A stretch of DNA of 64,000 nucleotides from Microcoleus asticus IPMA8 (GTDB lineage Bacteria > Cyanobacteriota > Cyanobacteriia > Cyanobacteriales > Microcoleaceae), in the NCBI RefSeq assembly GCF_013179805.1, contig NZ_SRRZ01000015.1:18349-82348 (forward strand), given 5' to 3'. The translations under genes were made by a program, and so were the position numbers. Each line of letters opens with the position of its first letter. Within the stretch, counting starts at the first letter, position 1. The notes below the pieces were generated by a model. It saw nothing but the letters and a program-made list of their open reading frames with translations. It searched no databases and had not been told where the DNA came from. Shown here in pieces: positions 36,290-45,203 of this stretch.

Positions 36290-36669
36290 AAATAAAGAAG
36301 TCAATCGATTTTAGATTTTAGATTTTAGATTTTAGATTTTAGATTCAAGCATTGACCCCACGGATAAATTCGGGGGCTCCTTTATCGGATACAGGTTTTT
36401 TATTTCTGGACGGATGAATCCGGGGGCTTGTATCCTGGATGCTTTCGGTCAGTAGTCATTAGTCATTAGTTAGTAGTTTAGGACGATCCGCGTGCGGGGT
36501 CAGAAACCCGGTTTCTTCCTAGATATTTCGCTGCAAAACCCAAGATTTATCAGAGAAACCGGGTTTCTTGGGGATGTCCGCTCAAACGACCAATAAAATC
36601 GGTTTGTCAACTTTTATTGGTTGTTAATAGTCAACAGTCAACTGACAACTGACAACTGTCAACTCTCAG
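36290..36669. repeat. Composite repeat region: TTTTAGA array, 28-bp dispersed repeat, CCCGGTTTC palindromes
   Basis: This 380-bp gap is almost all repeats. About five TTTTAGA heptamers (36309-36345) abut a 28-bp sequence at 36351-36378 containing CCACGGATAAATTCGGGGGC. Its exact reverse complement is at 60687-60714, again next to the heptamers. A diverged copy (GGATGAATCCGGGGGCT) follows near 36411. Then come GTCATTA units, AAACCCGGTTTCTTCC and GAAACCGGGTTTCTTGG (36505-36570), and CAACTGA units up to the cobD stop. No gene is seen. Confidence 0.85.
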
Positions 36670-37800
36670 CTAACGAATAACTTCGGCAAGTCCAGCAATC
36701 AGCCGCAGATTGTCCGCCCTTGAGCGCACAGCCACTCGAAAAAACCGATCGCCCAACTCAGGAAAACTCAAACAATCCCGAATCAAAATCCGGTGTCGTT
36801 CCAACAGACTTTTTTGAATCAAAGAAACCGACATCGACGACTCAACCAACAAGAAATTAGCCGCCCCGGCAATTGGCTGCAAACCCGGTAAATTAGCCAA
36901 ACCCTCAAATAGCTCTCGGCGAGCCACAGGCAGCCAATCCCAAGTTTGCCGCTCAAAAACAGTATCTCGCACCACAGCAGCAGCAGCAGCAGCAGCCAAA
37001 GCATTCACAGGCCAAGGATCGCGCTGCAACTGCCAGCGGTCCAGAATATCGGGATGGGCGATCGCACAGCCCAACCGCAGTCCCGGCAGAGAATAGAATT
37101 TAGTGAGCGATCGTAAAATCACCAAATTCGGAAACTCCTCAACAGCATCGATCAAAGTTTCCTGCTCAGAAGGCGGTAGAAAGTCCATAAAGGCCTCATC
37201 TACCACCACCATACCTAACTGCTTCACATAAGGCAAAATCGCCTCCCTACCAAACAGCAAACCCGTAGGATTGTGCGGGTTGTTCAGGAGTAAACCTCGA
37301 TCGGCATTGAGAGCAAGAGGAACCGGGAGATGGAAAGAAGGGGAGACAAGGGAACGGTTAGACACCGACAAATCATCCGTTTCTAACGGGCGAACAGGCT
37401 CCGCGTCCAACAATTGGAGATCCAAAGGACATTTGAGCACCTTCGCCCCGAAAGCCGAAAGAGCCCGCCAGTAATCGCCAAAAGCCGGAGTCACCAAATA
37501 AGTCGCCTCCAGCTTCGACAAATCCCAAGCCGCCCAAGTCAACAATTCCGCCGAACCATTCCCCGGCAAAATCCAATCCGGGTCAACATTCAAAGCCTCA
37601 CCCAAAGCAGTCCTGAGCTCTCCATAATCCGGGTCTGGGTAAGCCGTCAGACTGCTCAAGTGTGCTTGAATCGCATCCAGGGCCGACTCAGGAGGGCCCA
37701 AAGGACTGATACTCGCAGAAAAATCGAGAATAGCAGAGGGAGGGCAGCCTGCCAGTGCGGCTGCCCAAGCTAAATTCCCACCGTGTACAGGTCTAATCAA
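36670..37800 (-). CDS. cobD: Threonine-phosphate decarboxylase, cobalamin synthesis
   Basis: This is a 376-aa fold-type I PLP enzyme that makes (R)-1-aminopropan-2-yl phosphate for the cobalamin side chain. The N-terminal RPVHGGNLAWAA is the CobD signature. NNPHNPTG, VVDEAFMDF and the PLP lysine in SLTKFYSLPGLRLG are present. The paralogous HisC family lacks the HGGNL start, so CobD is preferred. The start codon is TTG at 37800, the only start that gives the family N-terminus, and its Shine-Dalgarno sequence is weak. It lies 15 bp after the hup stop on the same strand, so it is probably read through from the hup promoter with low translation. Confidence 0.88.
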   Translation of the reverse strand: MIRPVHGGNLAWAAALAGCPPSAILDFSASISPLGPPESALDAIQAHLSSLTAYPDPDYGELRTALGEALNVDPDWILPGNGSAELLTWAAWDLSKLEATYLVTPAFGDYWRALSAFGAKVLKCPLDLQLLDAEPVRPLETDDLSVSNRSLVSPSFHLPVPLALNADRGLLLNNPHNPTGLLFGREAILPYVKQLGMVVVDEAFMDFLPPSEQETLIDAVEEFPNLVILRSLTKFYSLPGLRLGCAIAHPDILDRWQLQRDPWPVNALAAAAAAAVVRDTVFERQTWDWLPVARRELFEGLANLPGLQPIAGAANFLLVESSMSVSLIQKSLLERHRILIRDCLSFPELGDRFFRVAVRSRADNLRLIAGLAEVIR

Positions 37801-37815
37801 GACTCAGTTCGCCAG

Positions 37816-38106
37816 TTATTCCGCGTTTTTCGGCGGTGCAACTCTGTCCTTAAACAACTTCCCTGCGGAAAATGCAGGAACTCGGGTTGCTGGGATTTCC
37901 ATCTTGTCGCCAGTTTTGGGATTGCGACCCTCGCGGGCTTTGCGTTCCCGCGACTCAAACGAGCCAAAACCGACCAGCGTCACCTTGTCGCCGTCGGAGA
38001 CAGCTTCCATGATTGCTTCCAAGGCTGCACTCAAAACAGCATCTGCCTGTTTTTTAGTGACACTAGCCTTTTCTGCCACTACATCAACCAATTCACCTTT
38101 GTTCAT
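37816..38106 (-). CDS. hup: DNA-binding protein HU
   Basis: This is a 96-aa HU-family nucleoid protein. The start ATG at 38106 (MNKGELVDVV) follows a good Shine-Dalgarno sequence, GAAGGAG, 8 bases upstream; the longer ORF start is not needed. The family signature GFGSFESRERKAREGRNPKTG is intact, including the DNA-minor-groove arm and proline (IPATRVPAFSAGKLFK). It acts as a dimer in the cytoplasm. The downstream cobD gene begins 15 bp after its stop. Confidence 0.97.
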   Translation of the reverse strand: MNKGELVDVVAEKASVTKKQADAVLSAALEAIMEAVSDGDKVTLVGFGSFESRERKAREGRNPKTGDKMEIPATRVPAFSAGKLFKDRVAPPKNAE

Positions 38107-38622
38107 TGCGCACTCCTTCAGGGTTTGCAAAATACGTCAAACAGAGTTCAACTATTAGCTGTGAGTTATCAACTGCATGGGGGTGTGGCTTGGGAGGTTT
38201 GGGTTGTTCCCTTTGGCTCCTGTCCGCTTCCCCAATTCAAAACTCCTGCTGAATACTAATTACCCTAGGGTAATTGGTCAGAAAAGGAATTTTTGTTTCT
38301 AATTGCTGAAAACCCCACAGCATCTAATTTTCACTGCATTATTCTAAAGTCTTGCCGACCGTTATGGATCGGTGGAACCTTTAATTTATATGGAACTTGG
38401 CAACTTTTTAGAATTAATACCCAAAATTAGGTAAAAAAATACCACTTAGGAGAGAAGATTTCTCGCCTCGGTGGATGTGACATCTGAAAAAAATGAAAAA
38501 CAGAAAGAATAAAATGTCATTTGTCAAGAGCTAAAGGAAAACTTTTTTCCTTCTCCGTTCTTCATTTCCTGCTCTTTCCTTCCCCCCGTGGGGCAGGGCT
38601 GTTTCATTCTCCCGAAACCCGC
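38107..38622. promoter_or_regulatory. Promoter side of hup
   Basis: This gene-free stretch upstream of hup contains AT-rich sequence with a CCCTAGGG palindrome near 38263. No specific operator is recognised. Confidence 0.35.
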
Positions 38623-38765
38623 CAGGGACAGAAGTCCCTGTCTCATAGCTGAAGTAGTCTGAAGACGACTGAAAGAGTCATGTCTAGTCCTCTAAAAGAG
38701 GACTAATGAGTTCTATAGTCCTCTTTTAGAGGACTTTAGCTTTGAGGCAGGGGTTTCAACCCCTG
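38623..38765. repeat. Cluster of four perfect hairpins downstream of pilQ
   Basis: The arms are CAGGGAC/GTCCCTG (38623-38640), TAGTCCTCT/AGAGGACTA (38685-38705), AGTCCTCT/AGAGGACT (38717-38735) and CAGGGGTT/AACCCCTG (38748-38765). The second and third hairpins are reverse complements of each other, so an extended 51-bp cruciform is also possible. They may end pilQ transcription or be REP-like repeats. Confidence 0.75.
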
Positions 38766-38825
38766 TCGGACTGAGGGGAAAGAGCGTTAAGTTGACACCA
38801 ATGCCCTCTTCCCTCTTCCTTCGCT

Positions 38826-41210
38826 CTACTGCCTCGGCTGGACGGGCTGACTGCGCTGCAACAGTTGGCGCGCGTCGGGACTGATGTTGTTTTGGTAGCC
38901 AAAGTTCGATCGATCGCTATCATCCAAAATCTGCGGAGTCAGCAATACAATCAACTCCGCCCGCTGGTTCCTCTTATCGGTACTCCTGAACAGGGAACCG
39001 ATAATCGGCAAATCTCCCAAAATCGGAATCTTGTTCGCTGTAACCCGTTCTTCGTCGCGGATAATCCCCGAAACAATCAAAGTCTGACCGTCCCGCAGGC
39101 GAATTAACCCCGATTGCAACGAGCGCTCGCCCAGCAGAGTGATCTGATTGGTGTTCGCGCCAGTCGAAAGGTTTTGAGTGTTGCCGGGTGTCCTGATAAT
39201 CGGGTTCACCCGCAGAGAGACAAAGCCGTTGTCGTCAACCCGATCGATCGCCACCCCTAACTGCAAACCAGCCCTGTCTTTGACGGCCGTCACAGTTTGG
39301 GTACTTGTATTTCCTGTAGTCTGCGTTTGCGACGTGATGTTAGTGATCACCTCATCAGTAATATTCACATTCGCCGTTTCCCCTTCTTGGACAACCAGAG
39401 TCGGATCGGTCAGGATTTTGGCATTGTTGCTGGTAATACTTGCCCGCAAGGCCGACAGGAACCTCCTGGGATATTGGAACAGCGGGAACAAGCCGAAAGT
39501 CGCACTTCCCACAGAGCTTAACGCTCCAGTGGTTAAGTCTCTCTCAAACGGCTCGTAATCGGTAATCCCAATTCGCCTAGGGTCATCAGTAATCGGCGCT
39601 GTCGGCTGCACGAACAACCCGCCGCCCGGTGCTGTCAGCGGCACGTTAAGTAGCCTGCCGTTCGGATCGTAGAAAGGCTCCCCGGTTACTGGGTTGTTGA
39701 TGATCGGTCGAGCGTTGATCCCCGTAAGGGCAGTCCCGCTGGGCGGATTGATGCCACCAAAATTGAGACTTGCTGCTCCGTTGTCATTGACGAAGAAATT
39801 GTTATTAATTCCGAAAGAGAAACTGCTGTTGGTGACGTTGGCTCCCGCCAAGTTGATATCGATCACCTTGACGTTGACAGCCACTTGACGGCGGCGCAAA
39901 TCTAGCTGTGTCAAGAAAGCCACAGCCATGTCAACTTTGCGCGGGTCGCCCACTAAAGTAATGGAATTGAGCCGAGAATCCGCCAGCACCGACAGTCCCC
40001 TCAGCAAGAGCGGCCCGGTGCCTTCCCTAGCGCCGATCGCCTTAATGTCCGGTTCCCTAATTTCCACATCCCGTGCCGCATTTCCCTGGCCCACGCTTTG
40101 AATAGTCACCCGAGTAATCGGCAGTTGAGTTTCCGCGCCTTGAGCGCTCAAAAAGTTAGCTGCATCCGTAGACCGAACTTGATTGAGCCGCAAAGTCCGA
40201 ATGATAATATTGCGCGAGTCGATCGGCAAGCTAGTCCCTACAAAAATCGTCCGCCCCTGGCGGTTAGCTTGCAGCCCGCTAATCCGCAGCACGTAGTTGA
40301 AAACATCTTGCACAGACTCATTTTCGATGTCCAAGGAAATCTTCGGCCCTTCATCGGAGCCTGTCGCTCCCGGTGCGACCGCGGGTTGGCCGGGTTGACC
40401 GGGGGCCCCGCCGCCTGTAAAAGCGATGTTCAATCCCGCAGCGCGGGCCAGCAGAGCTAAAACGTCTCGGACTGGGGCATCCCGCAACACCAAGCGGGGG
40501 ATGCGTTCTCCCGAACTCAGTTCAATATTTCCCACGCCTGGGGCGATGTTAGACACCGCGATATCTCCCAAGGGCGGCGCCACGGCCCGCGGCTGGAAAG
40601 GCGCCGCCTGATTTGTCTGGGATTGTATTTCGCTGGGGAGGGGCGGACGATCGTTTCTGCTAACAGTAACTTCGGGATTTGGCAGCAGCACGCCTGGGTT
40701 TTGCGACGTGCGAATTTGGGGAGCCGGCCGGGGATCTGTTTGGCTCAGCGGCAGTCCCGGAGGTGGCGGAGGTGCAGTTTGGGCAGACTGTGCAGTCCCG
40801 CCCTGTCCGGCAACGCTGAGGACGATGCTTTGGCCTTGTCCCGGAACAATTTGTCCGTTGGGAACTCCGTTGGTGCCTGCCACCACAACGCGGATGCTGT
40901 TAGCCTCTACCTGGCTGATTTCTACTGAAGAAATTCCCGGAGCGGGGTTATCTTGACGGAAGCTGTTGCCTTGTGGCAAGCGGAGCTGGGTGTTAATAAT
41001 TGTGGCTTGGTAAGTATTGCCGTTATTGATGGCGAAAACTTGCGGGCGATCGCCCTTTTCCGTAGCTAGGACAATATTTACCCCATTATTGCCTTGACTT
41101 ACTTGCACTCCTGTGACTTGAGTCGGCACTGCCAAGACGGGGGCTTGGGCGATCATAACTCCTGCAGCGCTGCATAAGAGTCCTCCACTTAACCGTAGAT
41201 GCTGTTTCAC
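38826..41210 (-). CDS. pilQ: Type IV pilus outer-membrane secretin PilQ
   Basis: This is a 794-aa secretin that forms the outer-membrane pore for type IV pili. A signal peptide (residues 1-28) is followed by an AMIN domain (VTGVQVSQGNNGVNIVLAT..., about 31-115). A Pro/Gln-rich linker, STN and secretin N domains (PVRDVLALLARAAGLNIAF) come next. The secretin core includes VQEGETANVNI, LQLGVAIDRVDDNGFVSLRVNP and the exit motif VSGIIRDEERVTANKIPILGDLPIIGSLF. It is the last gene of pilMNOQ. A perfect 10-bp-stem hairpin in the 373-bp gap to pilO may lower or separate its transcription. Pili give motility and DNA uptake. Confidence 0.97.
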   Translation of the reverse strand: MKQHLRLSGGLLCSAAGVMIAQAPVLAVPTQVTGVQVSQGNNGVNIVLATEKGDRPQVFAINNGNTYQATIINTQLRLPQGNSFRQDNPAPGISSVEISQVEANSIRVVVAGTNGVPNGQIVPGQGQSIVLSVAGQGGTAQSAQTAPPPPPGLPLSQTDPRPAPQIRTSQNPGVLLPNPEVTVSRNDRPPLPSEIQSQTNQAAPFQPRAVAPPLGDIAVSNIAPGVGNIELSSGERIPRLVLRDAPVRDVLALLARAAGLNIAFTGGGAPGQPGQPAVAPGATGSDEGPKISLDIENESVQDVFNYVLRISGLQANRQGRTIFVGTSLPIDSRNIIIRTLRLNQVRSTDAANFLSAQGAETQLPITRVTIQSVGQGNAARDVEIREPDIKAIGAREGTGPLLLRGLSVLADSRLNSITLVGDPRKVDMAVAFLTQLDLRRRQVAVNVKVIDINLAGANVTNSSFSFGINNNFFVNDNGAASLNFGGINPPSGTALTGINARPIINNPVTGEPFYDPNGRLLNVPLTAPGGGLFVQPTAPITDDPRRIGITDYEPFERDLTTGALSSVGSATFGLFPLFQYPRRFLSALRASITSNNAKILTDPTLVVQEGETANVNITDEVITNITSQTQTTGNTSTQTVTAVKDRAGLQLGVAIDRVDDNGFVSLRVNPIIRTPGNTQNLSTGANTNQITLLGERSLQSGLIRLRDGQTLIVSGIIRDEERVTANKIPILGDLPIIGSLFRSTDKRNQRAELIVLLTPQILDDSDRSNFGYQNNISPDARQLLQRSQPVQPRQ

Positions 41211-41418
41211 GTTCTCTCCTCAACTACACTTTGTTATTTGTTGTTAGCAGTCTTTTGTCGCTAGCTGCTAAACTGACTGAAAGATTCTCGATTCGATCCT
41301 TTTTGAAAGGAGAAGTTATGCCCTTTTCGATTTTAGATTTTCGATTAGGAATAACTGATGATATAAGGGTTAGAAGCTATCCTACAGTTTCATTATTTTT
41401 TGGAACTGATATTAGAAT

Positions 41419-41441
41419 AAATTCGGTCTAAGACCGAATTT
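41419..41441. terminator. Strong hairpin in the pilO-pilQ gap
   Basis: The arms AAATTCGGTC and GACCGAATTT form a perfect 10-bp stem around a 3-nt loop. The plus strand continues into T residues; the minus strand (the direction of pil transcription) continues ATTTATTC. It may act as an attenuator between pilO and pilQ. The remainder of 41211-41583 is AT-rich with no gene. Confidence 0.6.
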
Positions 41442-41583
41442 TTGAGTGCCATATAATAAATTATTTGATGGCATTCCTAATTTTTTGACTTCTACCTTCA
41501 ATCTTCAAAGTTCTACCTTCTGCATTCTCCATTTTTGTGAAATAGCGACTTGGGAATAATAGCTAATATCCGCCAAACAACCA

Positions 41584-42387
41584 CTACTTAGCAACAGGAC
41601 TCGGAGCCGGAATTTGCGCTTTTTCTTCTTGCTTTAACGGCAGCAGCGCGTGCAAGTCAAAAGCAGTTTTAATTTTAGTTGGCGGCTGCTCCACAGGAAC
41701 TATTTTCCCTTTCAAAAAGTCAACTTCAATTGCCTGATTTGATGCTAGCAATTCAGATTTCAAATTCCTCACTACCAACAGCGACTGCATCAACTCCAAG
41801 TTACGCATAAAATTGCGGGTTTGAGCGAAAGTGCCTTCAAACTCTACCTTAAATTTTTTGCGTCTGAGCTTGCCAGCCAGGGACGGCCCGAAGGAGGTAT
41901 CGGCCAGAATATCTGGGTCTGGAGCTCCCGGCGCGGCCGTTGCTGCTGCTGGCGGGATATCCGGCTCAAATTTGGTAATTTTAGCCTTGAGGTCATCTCC
42001 TTGCACGCCGGCGTTGATTCTATTAACCAGTTGGGTCATGTCCAGCAAAAGCGTGTTGGCGCTGGCGTCGCTGGCAAACATTGCAGTCACGTTGGCGCGG
42101 CGCTGTTTTGCTTCTTCTTGCTTTGCTTCTGCTTCTGCCTTTTTTTGAATTTGAGTTTGCAATTGCAGTTGCGTTTGCTTGCTTTCGCTAAGCTTTTGCT
42201 TGAATTCGCCGCTTTTTTGGAATTCGGGCAGTACGAACTGGTAGCCGAGGTAGCCGGCAATTCCGAGACCTAGAACCGCGACGCCGATTGCTTGGACTTG
42301 GGGCGTCAGCTTAATCCCGAATATTTCCTTAGCTGAGGACTCTTCTGCTTTTCCGCCGCTGGGAATAAACTCATTTGCTGCTGTCAT
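41584..42387 (-). CDS. pilO: Type IV pilus inner-membrane assembly protein PilO
   Basis: This is a 267-aa protein with one membrane segment (VQAIGVAVLGLGIAGYLGYQF, about residues 30-50). A coiled coil rich in Q, K, A and E follows (60-100), then the periplasmic PilO fold (about 105-235, with FKVEFEGTFAQTRNFMRNLE). PilO pairs with PilN and links the cytoplasmic PilM ring to the outer-membrane secretin. Its ATG overlaps the pilN stop by 4 bp, so translational coupling is likely. The C-terminus is Pro/Ala-rich. Confidence 0.95.
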   Translation of the reverse strand: MTAANEFIPSGGKAEESSAKEIFGIKLTPQVQAIGVAVLGLGIAGYLGYQFVLPEFQKSGEFKQKLSESKQTQLQLQTQIQKKAEAEAKQEEAKQRRANVTAMFASDASANTLLLDMTQLVNRINAGVQGDDLKAKITKFEPDIPPAAATAAPGAPDPDILADTSFGPSLAGKLRRKKFKVEFEGTFAQTRNFMRNLELMQSLLVVRNLKSELLASNQAIEVDFLKGKIVPVEQPPTKIKTAFDLHALLPLKQEEKAQIPAPSPVAK

Positions 42388-43289
42388 TGTTTTTTCACCT
42401 CTGGTTTTTGTGGTTCTAGCACTCCTTTTTCTTGAAGTGTTTCTATCCGTATTGCTAGCCCGTCTGCTTGCTTGCTCCGCAGCTCGGGGAGCAACTCGGA
42501 GGCTCCCGTCGGGCTGAGCGTTGTTTCAATTTTATATTCCACCACCGGCCGCAGTTTGGGAAGTTCTGCTGGTGCTGCTGCGTTTTGGTTGCGCACTTGT
42601 AATTGTGCGGGGTTGTTTTTTAATGTGGCCGCTACCAGTTTGGTATCGGTGTTGAGGAAGAAAGGAGACCGCTGGACTAGCAACATAAAGTCGTTAACTT
42701 GAGCAAAGGTACTTGCTATCCCTGAAATTTGTACTTTTGCTGCCTGCGGCGGCGGAACGACGGGGGCGGGAGCAGCAGCCGGGGTGGGGCTGGCTGGAGA
42801 CGGACTCGCCCCCGGGGAGGCAGCGGGAGTTGCTGCGGGGGGAGGGGGTGCTGCTGCAACGGGGGACGGACTGGGGTCGATTTGCTCGATTTTGGCAATT
42901 TGCACTCCCGCCGGAGTGCGGGCGCTCAGGTCTTGCAGCATCGCCGACCAAGGTTTAATTTGGTCGAATACTCCGGCTAATGCTTTGTATTCGGCGGTAA
43001 CTTGGTCGGTTTCGGCGTTGATGGCTTTGATGGTGTTGGCTTGAGTGTTTAACTTTGCCAGTTCTTCGTCGATGGTTGCTTGTTGTGCGGCCAAGTTGGT
43101 ATTGTCGTTAGTCGCCCACCACCAAGCGCCCATGACTGCGGCGTTGAGGCCGAAGGCAAACAGCAGCGCCCCAATTAGGGGCAGTTGGTCTTTGGCTCCA
43201 CCGGAACTTTTTTTAGCTGAGCTTTTGGCTGCTGCGACAGGTTTGTAGTCCGGCCGGTCGTTGAGAAAATTAATATCTAGGCTGTACAT
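42384..43289 (-). CDS. pilN: Type IV pilus inner-membrane assembly protein PilN
   Basis: This is a 301-aa protein. I start it at MYSLDINFLNDRPDY, the motif that in this family binds PilM (the conserved INLL/INFL element). The longer ORF start is produced by in-frame reading of GAAGGTA repeats (YLLPCAFYLLP). A membrane segment (IGALLFAFGLNAAVMGAWWW) lies near residues 36-56. A coiled coil follows, then a Pro/Ala/Ser-rich insert (about 155-190) and a PilN-type alpha/beta domain. The pilO gene overlaps its end. Upstream, 441 bp of repeats separate it from pilM, which is unusual for this operon. Confidence 0.95.
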   Translation of the reverse strand: MYSLDINFLNDRPDYKPVAAAKSSAKKSSGGAKDQLPLIGALLFAFGLNAAVMGAWWWATNDNTNLAAQQATIDEELAKLNTQANTIKAINAETDQVTAEYKALAGVFDQIKPWSAMLQDLSARTPAGVQIAKIEQIDPSPSPVAAAPPPPAATPAASPGASPSPASPTPAAAPAPVVPPPQAAKVQISGIASTFAQVNDFMLLVQRSPFFLNTDTKLVAATLKNNPAQLQVRNQNAAAPAELPKLRPVVEYKIETTLSPTGASELLPELRSKQADGLAIRIETLQEKGVLEPQKPEVKKQ

Positions 43290-43312
43290 GGCTTCACTCG
43301 ATTTTATAGCAG

Positions 43313-43676
43313 AAGGAAGAAGGTAGAAGGCACAAGGTAGAAGGTAGAAGGCACAAGGTAGAAGGTAGAAGGTAGAAGGTAGAAGACACAAGGAAGAAGG
43401 TAGAAGTAAGAAGGAATCGACCGCTTATGTTTCAGCAATTAAGAAGGTCCTAACTGTCTTGGCTGTTGCTATAGATTTAAATTTGAAATTTTAGATTTTT
43501 GACAGAACCCAAGATTGCTGGTACAAGTGAAGGATTTATTTAGGGAAGAAAGAAACAACTTTCTTCCTTCTACTGAAGGAATGGGCTGCTTCTACCTCAG
43601 AGATATTCTACCTTTTACCTTCTACCTTCTACCTCCAATATTCTACCTTCTGCTTTCTGCCTTCTTCTTTGGGCAG
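43313..43676. repeat. Inverted arrays of GAAGGTA heptamers between pilM and pilN
   Basis: The left array (43313-43416) holds about 14 units of GAAGGTA, GAAGGCA and similar. The right array (43558-43676) holds about 10 units of the complement (TACCTTC, CTTCTAC). In a pilM-to-pilN transcript the two arrays can pair to form a very long imperfect stem, with about 140 bases in the loop. The gap 43290-43730 has no gene. Confidence 0.85.
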
Positions 43677-43730
43677 GGGTTTTTACCTAAAATTCTCAAA
43701 TCGGTTTTTCTCCCATCTAAAACTGTTAGG

Positions 43731-44825
43731 TCACATCACCTCCCTGAGTCCTAAACCTAGGGCGACTCCTAAACCTGCTCGCTGTTCTGGGGTAATTTCT
43801 TCGCTGATTTCGAGTCCTAGGGTTTCGATGGGATCGACTTGAGATGCCGGCAAGCTTAATCTTTGCATGAAAAATTCGTCTAGTTTGCCGATCGCAGCTC
43901 CAGGACCCGCTAACAGCAGTTGCGCTACTTCAAGTTCTTCGCTCTGGTTGAGGTAAAAGTCTACTGAGCGGCGCAGTTCGTCTGCTAGTTCTCCCAATAC
44001 TTTAATCATCGCATTTGTGCCGGGATTGGCGTCTCCCGATGCGCCCATTGTATCTGTGACTGGCAGAGTCATCCCTTGCAGTTCGCTGGTGTCTCTGGTT
44101 GGCGGCAGGTTCATGGCTTGGTTGAGGGCGGTCTGGATTTGGTAGGTGCCGATCGGGATGGTACGGTTGAACTGAGGTATACCGTCCACTACTATAGCTA
44201 ACTCGGTGCTGTCAAATTCTATGGCGGTGAGAACTGCTGCTTCTTGGGAGGAAAATTGTTGCAGTTGTTCTTTGAGGGTGCGGATTAAGGCAAAGCTGGT
44301 TACTTCTAGTACGTCTATAATCAGTCCGGCTTCTTTAAAGGTTTCGATGTATGTGTCGGTAACTTCTCTGCGGGTTGCTACTAACACGACTTGCACTTTT
44401 TCTACTCCGTCGTCATCTACAAAAAGGCCTATTTTTTGATAGTCTACGTCGGCGTCTTCTCTGGGAAACGGCAAGTACAGTCCTGCTTCTGCGTTCATGT
44501 AATCCCGCAGTTCTTCTTCGTTGAGCTCTGCGGGAACTGGGATGAGGCGGATGACGGCTTCGCGGCCGGGAATGGCTGTGGCTACTCGCTTGGCTTTGAT
44601 TTTGTTTTCAGCGAGGACGGCGCGTATGAGTTCTGCCATTCCTGGCGGATCGACTATTTGTCCTTCTTGTACATAGTCTTCTGGAACTTCTATTGAGGCT
44701 AGGATGCCTAATTTTAATGCCTGAGCTTTCTTTTCGAGCTGAATGATGTTGATGCGGTCTGGGGCTATTTCGATCCCGATTCCTGGCTGGCGTTGGGAAA
44801 GTAGACCTTTGAAAAAGTTAACCAT
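43731..44825 (-). CDS. pilM: Type IV pilus assembly ATPase-like protein PilM
   Basis: This is a 364-aa actin/FtsA-fold protein. I start it at MVNFFKGLLSQRQPGIGIEI; the frame upstream to 45020 is unlike the family. GIEIAPDRINIIQLEKK is the phosphate-1-like motif, and IEFDSTELAIVVDG and LAGPGAAIGKLDEFF are later nucleotide-site elements. PilM forms a cytoplasmic ring on the inner face of the membrane and binds the PilN N-terminus. It is the first gene of the pil operon here, with its promoter in the divergent region shared with the solute-binding protein gene. Confidence 0.95.
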   Translation of the reverse strand: MVNFFKGLLSQRQPGIGIEIAPDRINIIQLEKKAQALKLGILASIEVPEDYVQEGQIVDPPGMAELIRAVLAENKIKAKRVATAIPGREAVIRLIPVPAELNEEELRDYMNAEAGLYLPFPREDADVDYQKIGLFVDDDGVEKVQVVLVATRREVTDTYIETFKEAGLIIDVLEVTSFALIRTLKEQLQQFSSQEAAVLTAIEFDSTELAIVVDGIPQFNRTIPIGTYQIQTALNQAMNLPPTRDTSELQGMTLPVTDTMGASGDANPGTNAMIKVLGELADELRRSVDFYLNQSEELEVAQLLLAGPGAAIGKLDEFFMQRLSLPASQVDPIETLGLEISEEITPEQRAGLGVALGLGLREVM

Positions 44826-45203
44826 GTGATTGGGTCGCCGGTAATTGCTATTTTTTTCTTTTGTAGTTGGCCAGCCTGATTCAGCGCGCGCGGTGTTGGA
44901 GGGTTGGTTTCCAACTGCCGCAAGAGTGCTGCAATCTCGGTATCCCGCCGTAGCTGCGCAGATCCGTCTGTGTTGCGCGATCGCTAGTTCCGATTTTATG
45001 CTATCCAATTTACTTGACAATAGCTATTCTGCTGCGAATGTCAATAAATTCCAGCTCGATCGACCGAAAACCTGCCGATTCTGCACAAAAACAGACTATC
45101 TCGCTCCTGGGCCCAGGTACAAAACTCTGTTACTGACTCGATCGCGCTTGATTCGGGCGATCGCTTTTTTCTAACGGTTCCCATAACTCTCAAATTTTAT
45201 TCT
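44826..45203. promoter_or_regulatory. Divergent promoter region pilM / solute-binding protein
   Basis: This 378-bp stretch separates divergent genes. The pilM frame stays open through most of it, but with no family similarity. Several CGATCG sites (44978-45163) are present. No operator was recognised. Confidence 0.35.

Noticed and set aside
43290..43391. N-terminal extension of pilN (YLLPCAFYLLP)
   Set aside because: It is produced by translation through GAAGGTA repeats; the family start MYSLDINFLN lies downstream.
43313..43416. Possible CRISPR array
   Set aside because: The units are 7 bp with no spacers. They are tandem heptamers, not CRISPR repeats.
44826..45020. 65-residue N-terminal extension of PilM
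   Set aside because: It has no family similarity, and the known PilM start (MVNFFKGL) follows it.
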